From Akkermansia muciniphila (GTDB taxonomy: Bacteria; Verrucomicrobiota; Verrucomicrobiia; Verrucomicrobiales; Akkermansiaceae), in contig CAMCIC010000007.1 of assembly GCA_945874895.1 (NCBI GenBank), positions 97,354-161,353 of the forward strand: DNA of 64,000 bases, read 5' to 3'. Under the pieces are notes generated by a model, which was not told the DNA's origin, did not search any database, and saw only the letters and a list, made by a program, of their open reading frames with translations. A program made the translations under genes and the position numbers. Below, in pieces: positions 51,735-61,738 of this stretch. How positions within the stretch are numbered: the first letter of the stretch is position 1; the number at the start of each line of letters is the position of its first letter.

Positions 51735-52469
51735 ATGGCTAACAGGAATCATATCAAAAAACTTCATGTAACCGCTCCACGCGGAACTCCATTGGATTCT
51801 CGCAAACTGGAGAGCCTGGGGATTTCTCGTGCCTTGGCACACGAATACGTGAAGGCCGGTTGGTTGGAAAAACTCGGACGTGGAGTGTTCATGTTCGCGG
51901 GTGATCAACTATCCCGGGACGCCTGTCTGAAATTTCTCGAAAGCAAGATCCCCGGCTTGCATGTAGCCGCCAAGTCGGCACTAGCCTTGCATGGGTTCCG
52001 GCAAAACGTCGCATTTCAGGAAACTACCATAGTATGGGGCCATCAGAGAGCCATCCTGCCGGAATGGTTTCAGGTGCGTTTTCCTTCACGCTATAGCAAT
52101 TCGCCGTTGTTTGACGAGGGACTACCATCAGGATATGGGCTGGCTCCAATGCCTGGATCTCCAGACGGACCCATGGTTTCATCTCCCGAGAGAGCATTGC
52201 TGGAGATGCTGAGCGAAATCGACGTATACCAAGAACTGGAAGAAGCCCGTGCGATCATGGAGGGCGTGAGACAACTCCGTAGCCGCCATCTGCAAGAGCT
52301 GTTGACCCACTGTCGCATGGTGAAAGCGGTTCGACTCTGCGTGGGCTGGGCGACGGAGCATAACCTCCCGTGGGCCGCACAAGCCCGGGATGCTGCCGCC
52401 AACAACATGGGGACCGGTCGCTGGGTTGCCCGCTTCAAAACCGGACGGACTCTCATTCTCAATCCATGA
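51735..52469 (+). CDS. abiEi: type IV toxin-antitoxin antitoxin, AbiEi family
   Basis: The 244-residue protein has an N-terminal winged-helix region (LDSRKLESLGISRALAHEYV, KAGWLEKLGRGVFMFAG) and the AbiEi C-terminal domain (FLESKIPGLHVAAKSALALH, VSSPERALLEMLSEI). In AbiE systems the antitoxin represses the operon and counteracts the AbiEii nucleotidyltransferase. The ATG at 51735 is chosen over an upstream TTG. The stop codon overlaps the start of the toxin gene, as usual for abiE operons. The protein looks complete. Confidence 0.85.
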   Translation: MANRNHIKKLHVTAPRGTPLDSRKLESLGISRALAHEYVKAGWLEKLGRGVFMFAGDQLSRDACLKFLESKIPGLHVAAKSALALHGFRQNVAFQETTIVWGHQRAILPEWFQVRFPSRYSNSPLFDEGLPSGYGLAPMPGSPDGPMVSSPERALLEMLSEIDVYQELEEARAIMEGVRQLRSRHLQELLTHCRMVKAVRLCVGWATEHNLPWAAQARDAAANNMGTGRWVARFKTGRTLILNP

Positions 52470-52762
52470 TGAACCAAGCATATTTGGATGCAGTAAGACT
52501 GCTACTTGCCGTGGCTCCGGTCATTTTTCGGAGACCGACTTTTGCTCTCAAAGGAGGAACAGCCATCAACCTCTTTGTGCAGGACATGCCACGGTTATCG
52601 GTTGATCTAGATCTCGTCTATATCGATCATCAATCAGAGAGAGACGCTGCGTTGGCGGAGATTTCATCCGAGTTACTAGCGATCCAACGTGAACTCAATG
52701 AGCTTGGATTCCTTTGCGAAATGGGATCGATGCCCGAAGGAAGTGAAGTAATCGTCGCATAG
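52466..52762 (+). pseudogene. abiEii: truncated AbiEii nucleotidyltransferase toxin
   Basis: The 98-residue product begins like AbiEii toxins and keeps the first catalytic motifs: FALKGGTAINLFV (GG..S/T) and LSVDLDLVYID (DxD). AbiEii proteins are about 300 residues; here the frame stops at 52762 right after GSEVIVA and the rest is gone, with unrelated sequence following. The toxin should therefore be inactive, leaving the antitoxin gene as a remnant. It overlaps abiEi by 4 bp. Confidence 0.8.
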
Positions 52763-52889
52763 ACATGCACTCCATGTCATGCCCCTCGAATCAGACATCC
52801 TTGCCGACTTTCATCAACTGCATACGGCAAGGCATTCAGGCGAGATGGAAAAAACCACAAAGCACTTGCTAGCCCTTTCTTTTCACTGC

Positions 52890-54553
<1,664 letters not shown>

Positions 54554-54565
54554 TCTAGTTCTGGA

Positions 54566-54712
54566 GAGCGTATAGGCCATCAACGGCGGGGAGGAAAGAC
54601 CGAATTCATAGAAGGAGGTTACTCGCCGTTGGATGAGCCGGCTTGTTTCAACTATGGGCGCAGTCGAATGGGTTCGCTGTCGCTCACCCATTCGCAGCAC
54701 CCTTTATTGTTC
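54566..54712 (-). repeat. 147-bp cassette repeat with attC-like palindrome (copy 1)
   Basis: This copy aligns end to end with 55153-55299; the 78 bases nearest the gene ends are almost identical and the rest is diverged. On the minus strand it begins with the last codons (GAA CAA TAA) of the preceding gene and holds an imperfect palindrome (54578-54635): ATCCAACGGCG pairs with CCCCGCCGTTGAT. ATCCAAC fits the RYYYAAC box of integron attC sites and the opposite arm gives a GTT box with one base missing. Confidence 0.6.
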
Positions 54713-55141
54713 GGTATTTTTCTTTAGATTGTCGATTGGATCGAACGCTACTTTTCCTCTAAAATCTCGCTGCCATTGTAAAACGAGAAACAGTGATGCA
54801 AAAACAGTAAGACCGAGCGAGCAAAAAAATGGTCCTGAGTCGAACTCAGAGAAGGAGAGTAGTTGACGTGCTCCAATCGTAAAAAAAGTCCAGGTTCCGA
54901 CTTCATTCTTCCAACTCCGATTTCGTCTGACTTCGGCAAACAAACTCTTCAATGCTCTGATTGAATATGCTTCGCGAATGACATTCAGAACCGAAGTCCG
55001 ACGGTGAAATTGTCTGGGTATTACTGCTGCAAAAACTACAAATGCAATCAGGTATCCAATCAAAATATTAATGCCGACTTGCAGGAAGAATATGCAAATG
55101 ACAATCAGGCATCGCAAAATATCGTGTAATTCAATGTGCAT
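54704..55141 (-). CDS. hypothetical membrane protein, cassette-like gene 1
   Basis: I do not recognise this 145-residue protein. It has two hydrophobic N-terminal segments (CLIVICIFFLQVGINILIGY, IAFVVFAAVI), a basic cytoplasmic-looking stretch (SLFAEVRRNRSWKN), and two more helices toward the end (FTIGARQLLSF, LGLTVFASLFLVLQW). Its stop codon lies within repeat copy 1, and its start follows repeat copy 2 directly, which is the layout of an integron gene cassette. The start at 55141 is preferred over 55171, which lies in the repeat. Confidence 0.5.
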   Translation of the reverse strand: MHIELHDILRCLIVICIFFLQVGINILIGYLIAFVVFAAVIPRQFHRRTSVLNVIREAYSIRALKSLFAEVRRNRSWKNEVGTWTFFTIGARQLLSFSEFDSGPFFCSLGLTVFASLFLVLQWQRDFRGKVAFDPIDNLKKNTEQ

Positions 55142-55152
55142 CTTATTTTGCC

Positions 55153-55299
55153 GAACGTATAGGCCATCCACGGCGGGGATGGAAGCCTGAATTCAAAGAA
55201 GAACGTTACCCGCCGTTGGATGTGCCGGCTTGTTTCAACTATGGGCGCAGTCGAATGGGTTCGCTGTCGCTCACCCATTCGCAGCACCCTTTATTGTTC
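55153..55299 (-). repeat. 147-bp cassette repeat with attC-like palindrome (copy 2)
   Basis: This is the second copy of the repeat at 54566-54712. Read on the minus strand it starts with GAA CAA TAA, the end of the second cassette-like gene, and its palindrome (55165-55222) has arms ATCCAACGGCGGG and CCCGCCGTGGAT with one unpaired base, like the extrahelical base of attC sites. Confidence 0.6.
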
Positions 55300-55758
55300 T
55301 GCTAGGTTTTCGATCCGCTGAACGCTGCGTCCAGAATAGCGAGTCAAGACCGCCAGTAACACCAGTGAAACGGTGCCAAGAATGCAGAGTCCGGCAATCC
55401 AAGTGCCATAGATCCCGCTGCATTCTTTGAAAACCGAATGGCTGAAATCGTGACTTAACCCACCGACTGCGAGTGCCGTGTAGATCGGCCCAACTAAGGC
55501 TGTGAGCCACACCCACCATGAAACCCGCTTATCAAGGAACACCATGATGGTGAACCATGACGAGAGAAGGAGTGTGTAACTTGGACCAACAATCTGCCCT
55601 GCCAAGAGTCGAATATGCGCCTCCCCTGAATATGGCTGGTTGAACGCAGCGAAGAAGCCGTGAGCACCAATAGAAGGAAGCACAATGCACGCAAGAGACG
55701 ACGCGATCACTAGAAGTCCGAGACCGATCTTCACTGCGAAGTGCCGTTGAGATGTCAT
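55291..55758 (-). CDS. hypothetical four-helix membrane protein, cassette-like gene 2
   Basis: The 155-residue product is not recognised. It has four predicted membrane helices (IGLGLLVIASSLACIVL, LLLSSWFTIMVFL, WWVWLTALVGPIYTALAVGG, WIAGLCILGTVSLVLLAVL) with short loops. Its stop codon lies in repeat copy 2, so that gene plus repeat form one unit of about 0.6 kb, the same plan as the neighbouring unit. A group II intron remnant ends about 25 bp upstream of its start codon. Confidence 0.55.
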   Translation of the reverse strand: MTSQRHFAVKIGLGLLVIASSLACIVLPSIGAHGFFAAFNQPYSGEAHIRLLAGQIVGPSYTLLLSSWFTIMVFLDKRVSWWVWLTALVGPIYTALAVGGLSHDFSHSVFKECSGIYGTWIAGLCILGTVSLVLLAVLTRYSGRSVQRIENLAEQ

Positions 55759-55780
55759 GGAATTATATTGCAGATTGAGG

Positions 55781-55853
55781 TAGGGACGCCGATTGCTCGA
55801 CGCCCCCCTCGCAGATCCCAGCGTGCGGAACTACCGCACTAGGCTCCTCGGAA
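55781..55853 (-). ncRNA. group II intron domain V/VI-like structure (3' end of a degraded intron)
   Basis: On the minus strand GAGCCTAGTGCGG and CCGCACGCTGGGATC fold into a 34-nt hairpin with the AGC triad in the lower stem, a CG bulge and a 5-base loop, the plan of domain V. A second hairpin with GGGGGGCGTCGA and TCGGCGTCCC follows, ending in a possible bulged A near TACC, like domain VI. The end of a maturase reading frame lies just upstream at 55901, as expected for an intron. Confidence 0.6.
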
Positions 55854-55900
55854 AGACGCGCAGAACAGAGCGCGCGGATTCATTGGTTTACAAGACATAA

Positions 55901-56068
55901 TCAAACAGGCGTGTGTGATGGCGTCAATGCTTTCTTCGGGTATTCTTCGACGATGCGTGCCGTGGGAAGGTTCCACGTTTTCCAGCGTTCACTGTAGCTT
56001 TTCTTTGTCATCGAACGTCTCTGACTGCGGCGGTTCAACCATTTGAAGATAAGCCTATAGTCTCTTAC
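55901..56068 (-). pseudogene. C-terminal remnant of a group II intron reverse transcriptase/maturase
   Basis: This short open frame (55 residues, no start codon) encodes FKWLNRRSQRRSMTKKSYSE followed by RWKTWNLPTARIVE. The stretch KWLNRRSQR is the hallmark of the maturase X domain end of group II intron reverse transcriptases. The rest of the enzyme is missing: an in-frame stop lies at 56069-56071 and the phage-like gene at 56115 starts beyond it on the other strand. With domains V and VI downstream it shows a 5'-truncated intron. Confidence 0.65.
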
Positions 56069-56114
56069 TCAGAGTTAGATTTCATCCCCCTCGTTGACAA
56101 ATCCCCAAGTTGTC

Positions 56115-56306
56115 ATGAAATCACTCAAATACCTCAGCCTCGCTGGAAAGATCGCCGGCTTCGTATCAGCTCTCAACGTCATTCCCTTTGTTGATCCGGC
56201 AGTTGGAGTGATCGTATTTGCCGCTGCTTCGATTCTCAAAGACTCGGTGAACCGCATCGGGGATCTACTCGACGACGGTAAACCGAACCAGAGTTTCAAA
56301 AGCTGA
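56115..56306 (+). CDS. small hydrophobic phage-like protein
   Basis: The 63-residue product (MKSLKYLSLAGKIAGFVSAL, FVDPAVGVIVFAAASILK) has one or two hydrophobic helices and a charged tail, DDGKPNQSFKS. I do not recognise a named family; small proteins of this type sit near holin genes in prophages. An ATG seven codons upstream is also in frame. It is followed by a good terminator. Confidence 0.45.
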   Translation: MKSLKYLSLAGKIAGFVSALNVIPFVDPAVGVIVFAAASILKDSVNRIGDLLDDGKPNQSFKS

Positions 56307-56331
56307 TCGAATCACCATTTCCCATCCCCGT

Positions 56332-56371
56332 AAATCCAAGGTTGAAGACTTCATGTTCAGCCTTGGATTTT
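56332..56371 (+). terminator. rho-independent terminator after the small phage-like gene
   Basis: AAATCCAAGG (56332-56341) pairs with CCTTGGATTT (56361-56370), extended by TGAA/TTCA inside, and ends in TTTT. It lies 26 bp after the stop codon. Confidence 0.75.
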
Positions 56372-56501
56372 GCGTTTGGTGCCGCGTAGGAACAAACGAT
56401 ATGCTCATGTAGAATGGGAATATCCCCCGCCCTCTCAAAACCATTCCGCGTGTGTTAGACAAGTTGGCGCGCGGATGGAACGGGGTTAGTGGGACAAACC
56501 G

Positions 56502-57872
56502 TCAGCCAAGTGTGACCTCGCGCTTCTTGCGATCGAAGGCGTAGGCGTTTTCCCACTGACCATCCTTCGGCAGAATGCCAAACCACTGGTCCGCGACCTC
56601 CTCCGTGGCCAATTCGCGGTAGTGCTTGAAGATGATGTCGGGCGAGTTCCCAGCCTCCAGCGCCACTTGATCCGCGCTTTTCACCGTAGCAATGCGGTAG
56701 GTGATGAACGAGTGTCTCAGCACGTTACGTGGCCACTCAATTCCCACAGCTCGTGCCAGGGCGGTGGCTTCTTTGATCAACTCGCACGACTTGATCACAC
56801 GTCCACTTCTCGGCAGCGGTCGCAGCCATGCTACGAGGTTGGCAGGAATGGGAGCCAAGCGCCGAGAAGCCGTCTTCGCCTGACCGGCACGGATCTCGAT
56901 GAAGCCACGATCAAGATCCACGGCATTCCAATCCAGTCGCCCCAGTTCCGCGGAGCGAATGCCCGCAAAGGCACTGATGGCCAGCAGTGGTATGAGGTGC
57001 ATGGGCGCGGCATGAATGATCTTGCGGAACTCATCGGGCGAGAACACCTCGATCTCGGTATCGGCCACCTTCACCTTGCGCAACTGGCTCGATGCCGTGG
57101 GCTTGCCCTCGGGAAGATAGTTTTGCTCCAAGGCAAAGGAGAACAACAAGCCGACGTGAAGCAGCATGGCATTGCGTGAGCTGGGTGACACAGGATGACC
57201 ACGCAGCTAGGTATCGATGTCCGAGGATGTCACGTCGAGAATTTGACCCGGATGAGCGGCGGCGAAACGACTCAGCACCGAGCGCATTTGCGACAAGTGA
57301 CGCGCACCAACGCCGTCTTGTTTGCGAGACTCCAGCATATGAGCCACAACCTCCGGCACAGTAGCGCGGCGAATGATCCCGCCGAAGTGTTTCCTGTACT
57401 CTGCTGCCATTGCGGCGAGAGATTCCGCCCCAGCGAGTTGGCGGGCGTGGAGGTAATCCTCCAGAGCGGAAATCAGAGGGACTCCCGCGGAATCGGACAA
57501 TTGCCGCGCCGTGAGAAATGCCTCACGCTCATGCGGCTTGAGATCCGTGACGTGTTGCATGCCGGATTGAATCTGCTGCGCCACGAGCAAAGCCTCTTTC
57601 TTCGCGGCCTCCAGCGTGGGGAAGGATTTGCGCAGGCGTTTGCCGTGGCGGTAGTGGCTGATCACAAAGCGGATCCTGCCGCCCGAATCGCTGCGATAGA
57701 CCGGGACCGTGGCCGAGCCGAATTTGACCAACATGTGCGGACCGCGTTTTTTCTTGCGCGCTGGAACCCTTGATTTTACAGGGAAATTCGCGTTATTTTT
57801 CTGATTTGTCACCCATTTGTCACCACCCTGCATATGTATGGTGGTGGAGGCGTCAATTTTTCCGCCCATCAA
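56502..57872 (-). pseudogene. int: phage-type tyrosine recombinase (integrase) interrupted by one amber codon
   Basis: Two segments in the same frame make one integrase: the N-terminal part (57872-57210) carries the arm-binding and SAM-like core-binding regions (PVYRSDSGGRIRFVISHYRH, SALEDYLHARQLAGAESLAA), and the C-terminal part holds the catalytic domain with Arg in [16 protein letters not shown] in VLRHSFITYRIA and the final HY in IFKHYRELAT. They are separated only by TAG at 57207-57209 in SDIDT-stop-LRG, where relatives usually have Trp (TGG). The gene lies next to the 3' end of tRNA-Arg, the usual attachment site. It is probably inactive unless the amber codon is read. Confidence 0.85.
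56915..57050 (-). repeat. integrase segment repeated at 54246-54381 (copy 2, in the parent gene)
   Basis: This is the copy in its native place inside the integrase catalytic domain. The pair of direct repeats, 2.67 kb apart, brackets the holin-like fragment, both cassette-like units, the intron remnant and the small phage gene. Confidence 0.85.
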
Positions 57873-57907
57873 ACTCTCTAAACCGTTGATAGTGAAGGAG
57901 TTATGAC

Positions 57908-57984
<77 letters not shown>

Positions 57985-58112
57985 TAAACCGTCCGCGACT
58001 TGCGCGGGGGCGCAGACTGTCGGAATTCGGCATGGGGGTCAAGAATATTTGTGATTTTTTTTCGTTCGCGGATCAGATTGCCGAGGATCGGATTCAGTCC
58101 TATGGTTTCTGC

Positions 58113-58925
58113 ATGAAATTGCACCGTTGGATGATCGTGCCTGCCATCGCCTTGGGCTATCTCGCCATCCGATACCACAAATCCATTCGTAACATGTTCG
58201 TCGAATCTCTTCATCCCCTCATCACCTCACAGGGTGGCCGCACGAGCGCAGCCGGAGTGGAGCGATCCAAGGCAGCAGCGGAGCGGGTGAAGCCGCAGCT
58301 ACTGCCCGATCTCGCAGCCAAGGGTCTGCACTGGGGTGACCCGGTCTTTCTCAGGGCGTTCAAGGAGGAAAAGCAACTGGAACTCTATGTCCGTCATCGC
58401 GAAACAAAACTCTTCATCTTGTTTCGGACCTATCCGATTGCGGCGCTGTCGGGGGATCTCGGACCCAAATGCCGCGAGGGCGATGGCCAGGTGCCCGAGG
58501 GCTTCTATGCCGCCGGAAAAACATCACTCAAGCCCGACAGCCGTTTTCATCTGGCCTTCAACATCGGGTATCCGAACGCGTATGATCGCGCCCACCAACG
58601 AACGGGATCTTTCATCATGATCCATGGCAGCGATGTTTCGGTCGGCTGCCTTGCGATGACTGACGAAAAAATCGAGGAAATCTACAGCCTGTGTGATGCT
58701 TCGTTAAAAAATGACCCATCGTTTTTTCAGATTCATCTATTTCCTTTTCGCATGACATCGGAGCGAATGGAGAGAGAATCAGCTAGCCCGCATCATGCCT
58801 TCTGGCAAAACCTGCGGGAAGGATACCAATGGTTCGAAACCCAAGGTGTTCCACCGGAAGCCGAGGTTGCAAACCAACGCTATCATTTCCGTAGCGGAGA
58901 GTCCTCATCCACTGAGACCCGTTAG
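58113..58925 (+). CDS. murein L,D-transpeptidase of the YafK/YkuD type
   Basis: The 270-residue protein has an N-terminal hydrophobic signal/anchor (MKLHRWMIVPAIALGYLAI) and a YkuD-type catalytic domain with HG-x4-S-x-GC in IMIHGSDVSVGCLAMTD; the Cys is the nucleophile. GLHWGDPVFLRAFKEEKQLE and LGPKCREGDGQVPEGFY belong to the YafK subgroup. These enzymes make or cut links between peptidoglycan and peptides or lipoproteins; E. coli DpaA (YafK) detaches Braun's lipoprotein. The start at 58113 avoids overlap with tRNA-Arg. It is convergent with ribBA. Confidence 0.9.
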   Translation: MKLHRWMIVPAIALGYLAIRYHKSIRNMFVESLHPLITSQGGRTSAAGVERSKAAAERVKPQLLPDLAAKGLHWGDPVFLRAFKEEKQLELYVRHRETKLFILFRTYPIAALSGDLGPKCREGDGQVPEGFYAAGKTSLKPDSRFHLAFNIGYPNAYDRAHQRTGSFIMIHGSDVSVGCLAMTDEKIEEIYSLCDASLKNDPSFFQIHLFPFRMTSERMERESASPHHAFWQNLREGYQWFETQGVPPEAEVANQRYHFRSGESSSTETR

Positions 58926-58940
58926 CCGCGGAGCAGGCAA

Positions 58941-60146
58941 TCAAATCATGTGACCCATGTGGTCGCGCTTGGTGTCCATGTATTTCTGGTTGTGCGGATT
59001 GGCGTCCACACGGATGGGGAGTTGCTCAACGATGCTCAAGCCATAGCCATCAAGACCGATGACTTTTTTCGGGTTGTTAGTCAGCAGGCGGATCTTTTTC
59101 AAACCTAGGTCGGAAAGGATTTGGGCCCCCATGCCATAATCGCGAAGGTCCGCTGGAAAACCAAGTTTTTCGTTAGCCTGAATGGTGTCCAGTCCTGCTT
59201 CTTGGAGTTTGTAGGCGTGAATTTTCGCAGGCAGGCCGATGCCGCGCCCTTCCTGGCGTAGATACAGCAGGACTCCGCCTTCCTTGGCGATGCGCTCCAT
59301 CGCGGCGTTGAGTTGTTCCCCGCAATCACAGCGCTTGGATAGAAAAACATCACCCGTGAGGCACTCGCTGTGCACGCGGACGAGGGTGGGTTTTTCTGGA
59401 TCGATGTCCCCCATGACCATGGCGAGATGATGACTGCCATCCGTATCAATCTGATAGAGATGACAGCGGAAATCTCCATAGTCGGTGGGCATGTTCACCA
59501 CCTCATCACGACGCACGAGTTTTTCGAAACGGCGGCGGTGCTCGATCAATTGCGCGATGGTGCATGCCTTGAGACCGTGCTTTTGCTGATACTCACCGAG
59601 TTCGCCGACGCGCGCCATGGTGCCATCGTCGTTCACGATTTCGCAAATGACGCCTGCGGTTGGAAGACCGGCGAGTTTCGCGAGATCGATGGCTGCCTCG
59701 GTATGCCCAGCACGGCGCAGCGTTCCTCCCGGCATCGCGCTGAGGGGAAACACGTGGCCCGGTTGCACAAAGGCCTCGGCGCCTGCCGATTCATCCGCCA
59801 AGAGCTGAACCGTGCGCGCGCGATCCGCCGAACTGATGCCCGTGGTGATGCCCTCGGCAGCATCGACCGATACCGTAAATGCCGTGCGTTGCACCTCGCG
59901 ATTGCGGCGGGTCATGGGCGGAAGATCCAGCGCCTCTGCCCTCTCGCGGAGAATGGGAGCGCAAATCAAGCCGCGACCATGCACCGCCATGAACGTGATC
60001 ATTTCCGGAGTGCATAAGGAAGCAGAGCCCACCAGGTCCGCTTCATTTTCGCGTGATGGGTCATCTGCCACGATCACCAAGCGCCCGGCCGCAATTTCGG
60101 CGATGATTTCCTGAATCGGGCTGAACTGCAGTGCTGTGGCGGACAT
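58941..60146 (-). CDS. ribBA: bifunctional DHBP synthase / GTP cyclohydrolase II
   Basis: RibBA supplies both riboflavin precursors. The N-terminal RibB half (1 to about 200) shows IVADDPSRENEADLVG (Ala where most have Gly), the loop RRAGHTEAAIDLAKLAG and NDDGTMARVGEL. The C-terminal RibA half shows RVHSECLTGDVFLSKRCDCG (zinc Cys set), LYLRQEGRGIGLPAKIHAY and LTNNPKKVIGLDGYGL. Length is 401 residues from the ATG at 60146; the frame is open upstream to 60266 without homology. No FMN riboswitch was seen upstream. Confidence 0.95.
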   Translation of the reverse strand: MSATALQFSPIQEIIAEIAAGRLVIVADDPSRENEADLVGSASLCTPEMITFMAVHGRGLICAPILRERAEALDLPPMTRRNREVQRTAFTVSVDAAEGITTGISSADRARTVQLLADESAGAEAFVQPGHVFPLSAMPGGTLRRAGHTEAAIDLAKLAGLPTAGVICEIVNDDGTMARVGELGEYQQKHGLKACTIAQLIEHRRRFEKLVRRDEVVNMPTDYGDFRCHLYQIDTDGSHHLAMVMGDIDPEKPTLVRVHSECLTGDVFLSKRCDCGEQLNAAMERIAKEGGVLLYLRQEGRGIGLPAKIHAYKLQEAGLDTIQANEKLGFPADLRDYGMGAQILSDLGLKKIRLLTNNPKKVIGLDGYGLSIVEQLPIRVDANPHNQKYMDTKRDHMGHMI

Positions 60147-60303
60147 GATGGTAGGCACAATCAAGCGCATGATGGCCGATGTGCAAAGCTTTTTTGCCGA
60201 GGTGCTAGGCACATCATATCCTGTTTGCCAAAAGTTTTTGCCGGAACTTCGACTTTTCAAAAGCATGAGCGATTAGAATCCCTGTCTCTGTCTTTTTGTC
60301 TCT

Positions 60304-60876
60304 TGTCCTAAAGGGACGCTTCATCGGCAAGCTCACCGCAATCAAGCGATTCGCTTTCATCAAACATCTTGCCATTTTCCTGAGATCGGATGTCGTTCGA
60401 TAAGGCGTCCCTTCAGGGCGCTGGGAAACGTTGGAACATCATCACCCATGATTTCATCATGGGCTGAGATGAGCCGTCCCTTTGGGACGGGGAGACGAGG
60501 AGCCAGATCCCGTTGAGCAGGAGAATTCTTCTCGCCATTTCGTCATCGATTTTTGGCAAAGGGTCTAAAGACCAATGCCTTTAAGGCTTCGGAATGATGA
60601 TGAATGCATTCGTATTTCGTCCCATCGGGACGCTTCATCAAAGCCCACGGTGCAACCGTGGGTTCATTCACAAAAAACCTTCACGTCCCAAAGGGACGAT
60701 TCATGGAACGACACGCGGCCGTTTGATCAATCGGTATGGTCCTCTATATTGTCGTTGAGTCCTCTGAGTCGACGCGTTCCCCGATGAGGCGTCCCGTTGG
60801 GACGCAAAAAATCTGATGAGGTGAAGTTACCCACGGCTTCACCGTGGGCTGACATGAGTCGTCCTTTTAGGACGAA
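60304..60876. repeat. cluster of REP-like palindromic repeats
   Basis: This gene-free interval holds at least seven short hairpins of the form GTCCC-loop-GGGAC, at about 60304, 60404, 60470, 60618, 60683, 60788 and 60861. Some are followed or preceded by a longer palindrome: CCCATGATTTCATCATGGG near 60447, CCCACGGTGCAACCGTGGG near 60645 and CCCACGGCTTCACCGTGGG near 60831. Spacer lengths and sequences vary, so this is not a CRISPR array. No transposase of the REP-associated type is nearby. Confidence 0.75.
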
Positions 60877-60946
60877 AAAGCCATAGCCAATCCTTACAGG
60901 CATTGGTCTAATGACCAGCGTCAACTCGATAGGAATTTGCATAGGC

Positions 60947-61738
60947 ATGGCACGCATGATCTTTTATGGTCTTTTTGTGACGCAGCAGAAGTATCAACTT
61001 GTCCTCGCCTACGATGGCACTCATTTCGAGGGTTGGCAGAGTCGACGCGATGGACGCGGCGTCAGGCATGAAATTGAGAAAGCTGTTGTGGCATTGTTCG
61101 GCATCTGCCTAGAGATCGAGAGTTCCAGCCGGACGGATGCTGGGGTGCATGCGATGGGGCAGAGTTTGCACGTGGTCGTGCCCGTAAAAACGTCCTGTTT
61201 GCCAGCGAGACAATTGCGAGCCGCCCTCAACGCGCAACTCCCCGAGGACATCCGCGTGATGCGGGCTAGGGTTGTGCCATCGACCTTCCATGCTCGATTT
61301 GATGCCGTCGCCAAGGAATACCGCTACCACATTCATCAGGGCGACGTGATGCCGCCGCAGCTCCGTCAAGAGTGCTGGCACATCGCTCATGATCTGGACA
61401 TCGTGGCAATGCAAAAGGCTGCGCAAGCATTGACCGGCCGCTATGACTTCCAGCATTTCACGGTGAGGCGCAAAGGCGAACTGCTCGACTCACATCGCAC
61501 CCTTATCGACTGCCGGGTCATCAAGAAGGGCGCGCGCATCACCATTCGAATCGTAGGCGATGGATTTCTCTACAAAATGTGCCGTCGCATCGTGGGTACT
61601 CTCATACAAGTGGGCGAAGGAAAATTGACTGTGTCACAGGTCGAGGAATGGCTGCAATCCCCCACTCCACAACCCGGTGGCTTCGTCGCCCCAGCACATG
61701 GGCTCACATTGTGGAGCGTGCGTTATCCCAACACCTGA
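60947..61738 (+). CDS. truA: tRNA pseudouridine synthase A
   Basis: TruA makes pseudouridines 38-40 in tRNA anticodon arms. The family motifs are YQLVLAYDGTHFEGWQ near the N-terminus, the catalytic Asp in SSSRTDAGVHAMGQ, FHARFDAVAKEYRYHI and GDGFLYKMCRRIVGTLIQVG. The exact start is uncertain: ATG at 60947 or 60956, or a GTG at 60977 that gives the shortest N-terminus (VTQQKYQLVLAYDG). The stop codon abuts the end of the convergent TonB receptor gene. Confidence 0.93.
   Translation: MARMIFYGLFVTQQKYQLVLAYDGTHFEGWQSRRDGRGVRHEIEKAVVALFGICLEIESSSRTDAGVHAMGQSLHVVVPVKTSCLPARQLRAALNAQLPEDIRVMRARVVPSTFHARFDAVAKEYRYHIHQGDVMPPQLRQECWHIAHDLDIVAMQKAAQALTGRYDFQHFTVRRKGELLDSHRTLIDCRVIKKGARITIRIVGDGFLYKMCRRIVGTLIQVGEGKLTVSQVEEWLQSPTPQPGGFVAPAHGLTLWSVRYPNT

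Noticed and set aside
60147..60300. FMN riboswitch upstream of ribBA
   Set aside because: The conserved RFN-element core was not recognised here or before ribF.
60304..60876. CRISPR array
   Set aside because: The repeats are short hairpins of varied length with irregular, partly related spacers, and there are no cas genes.
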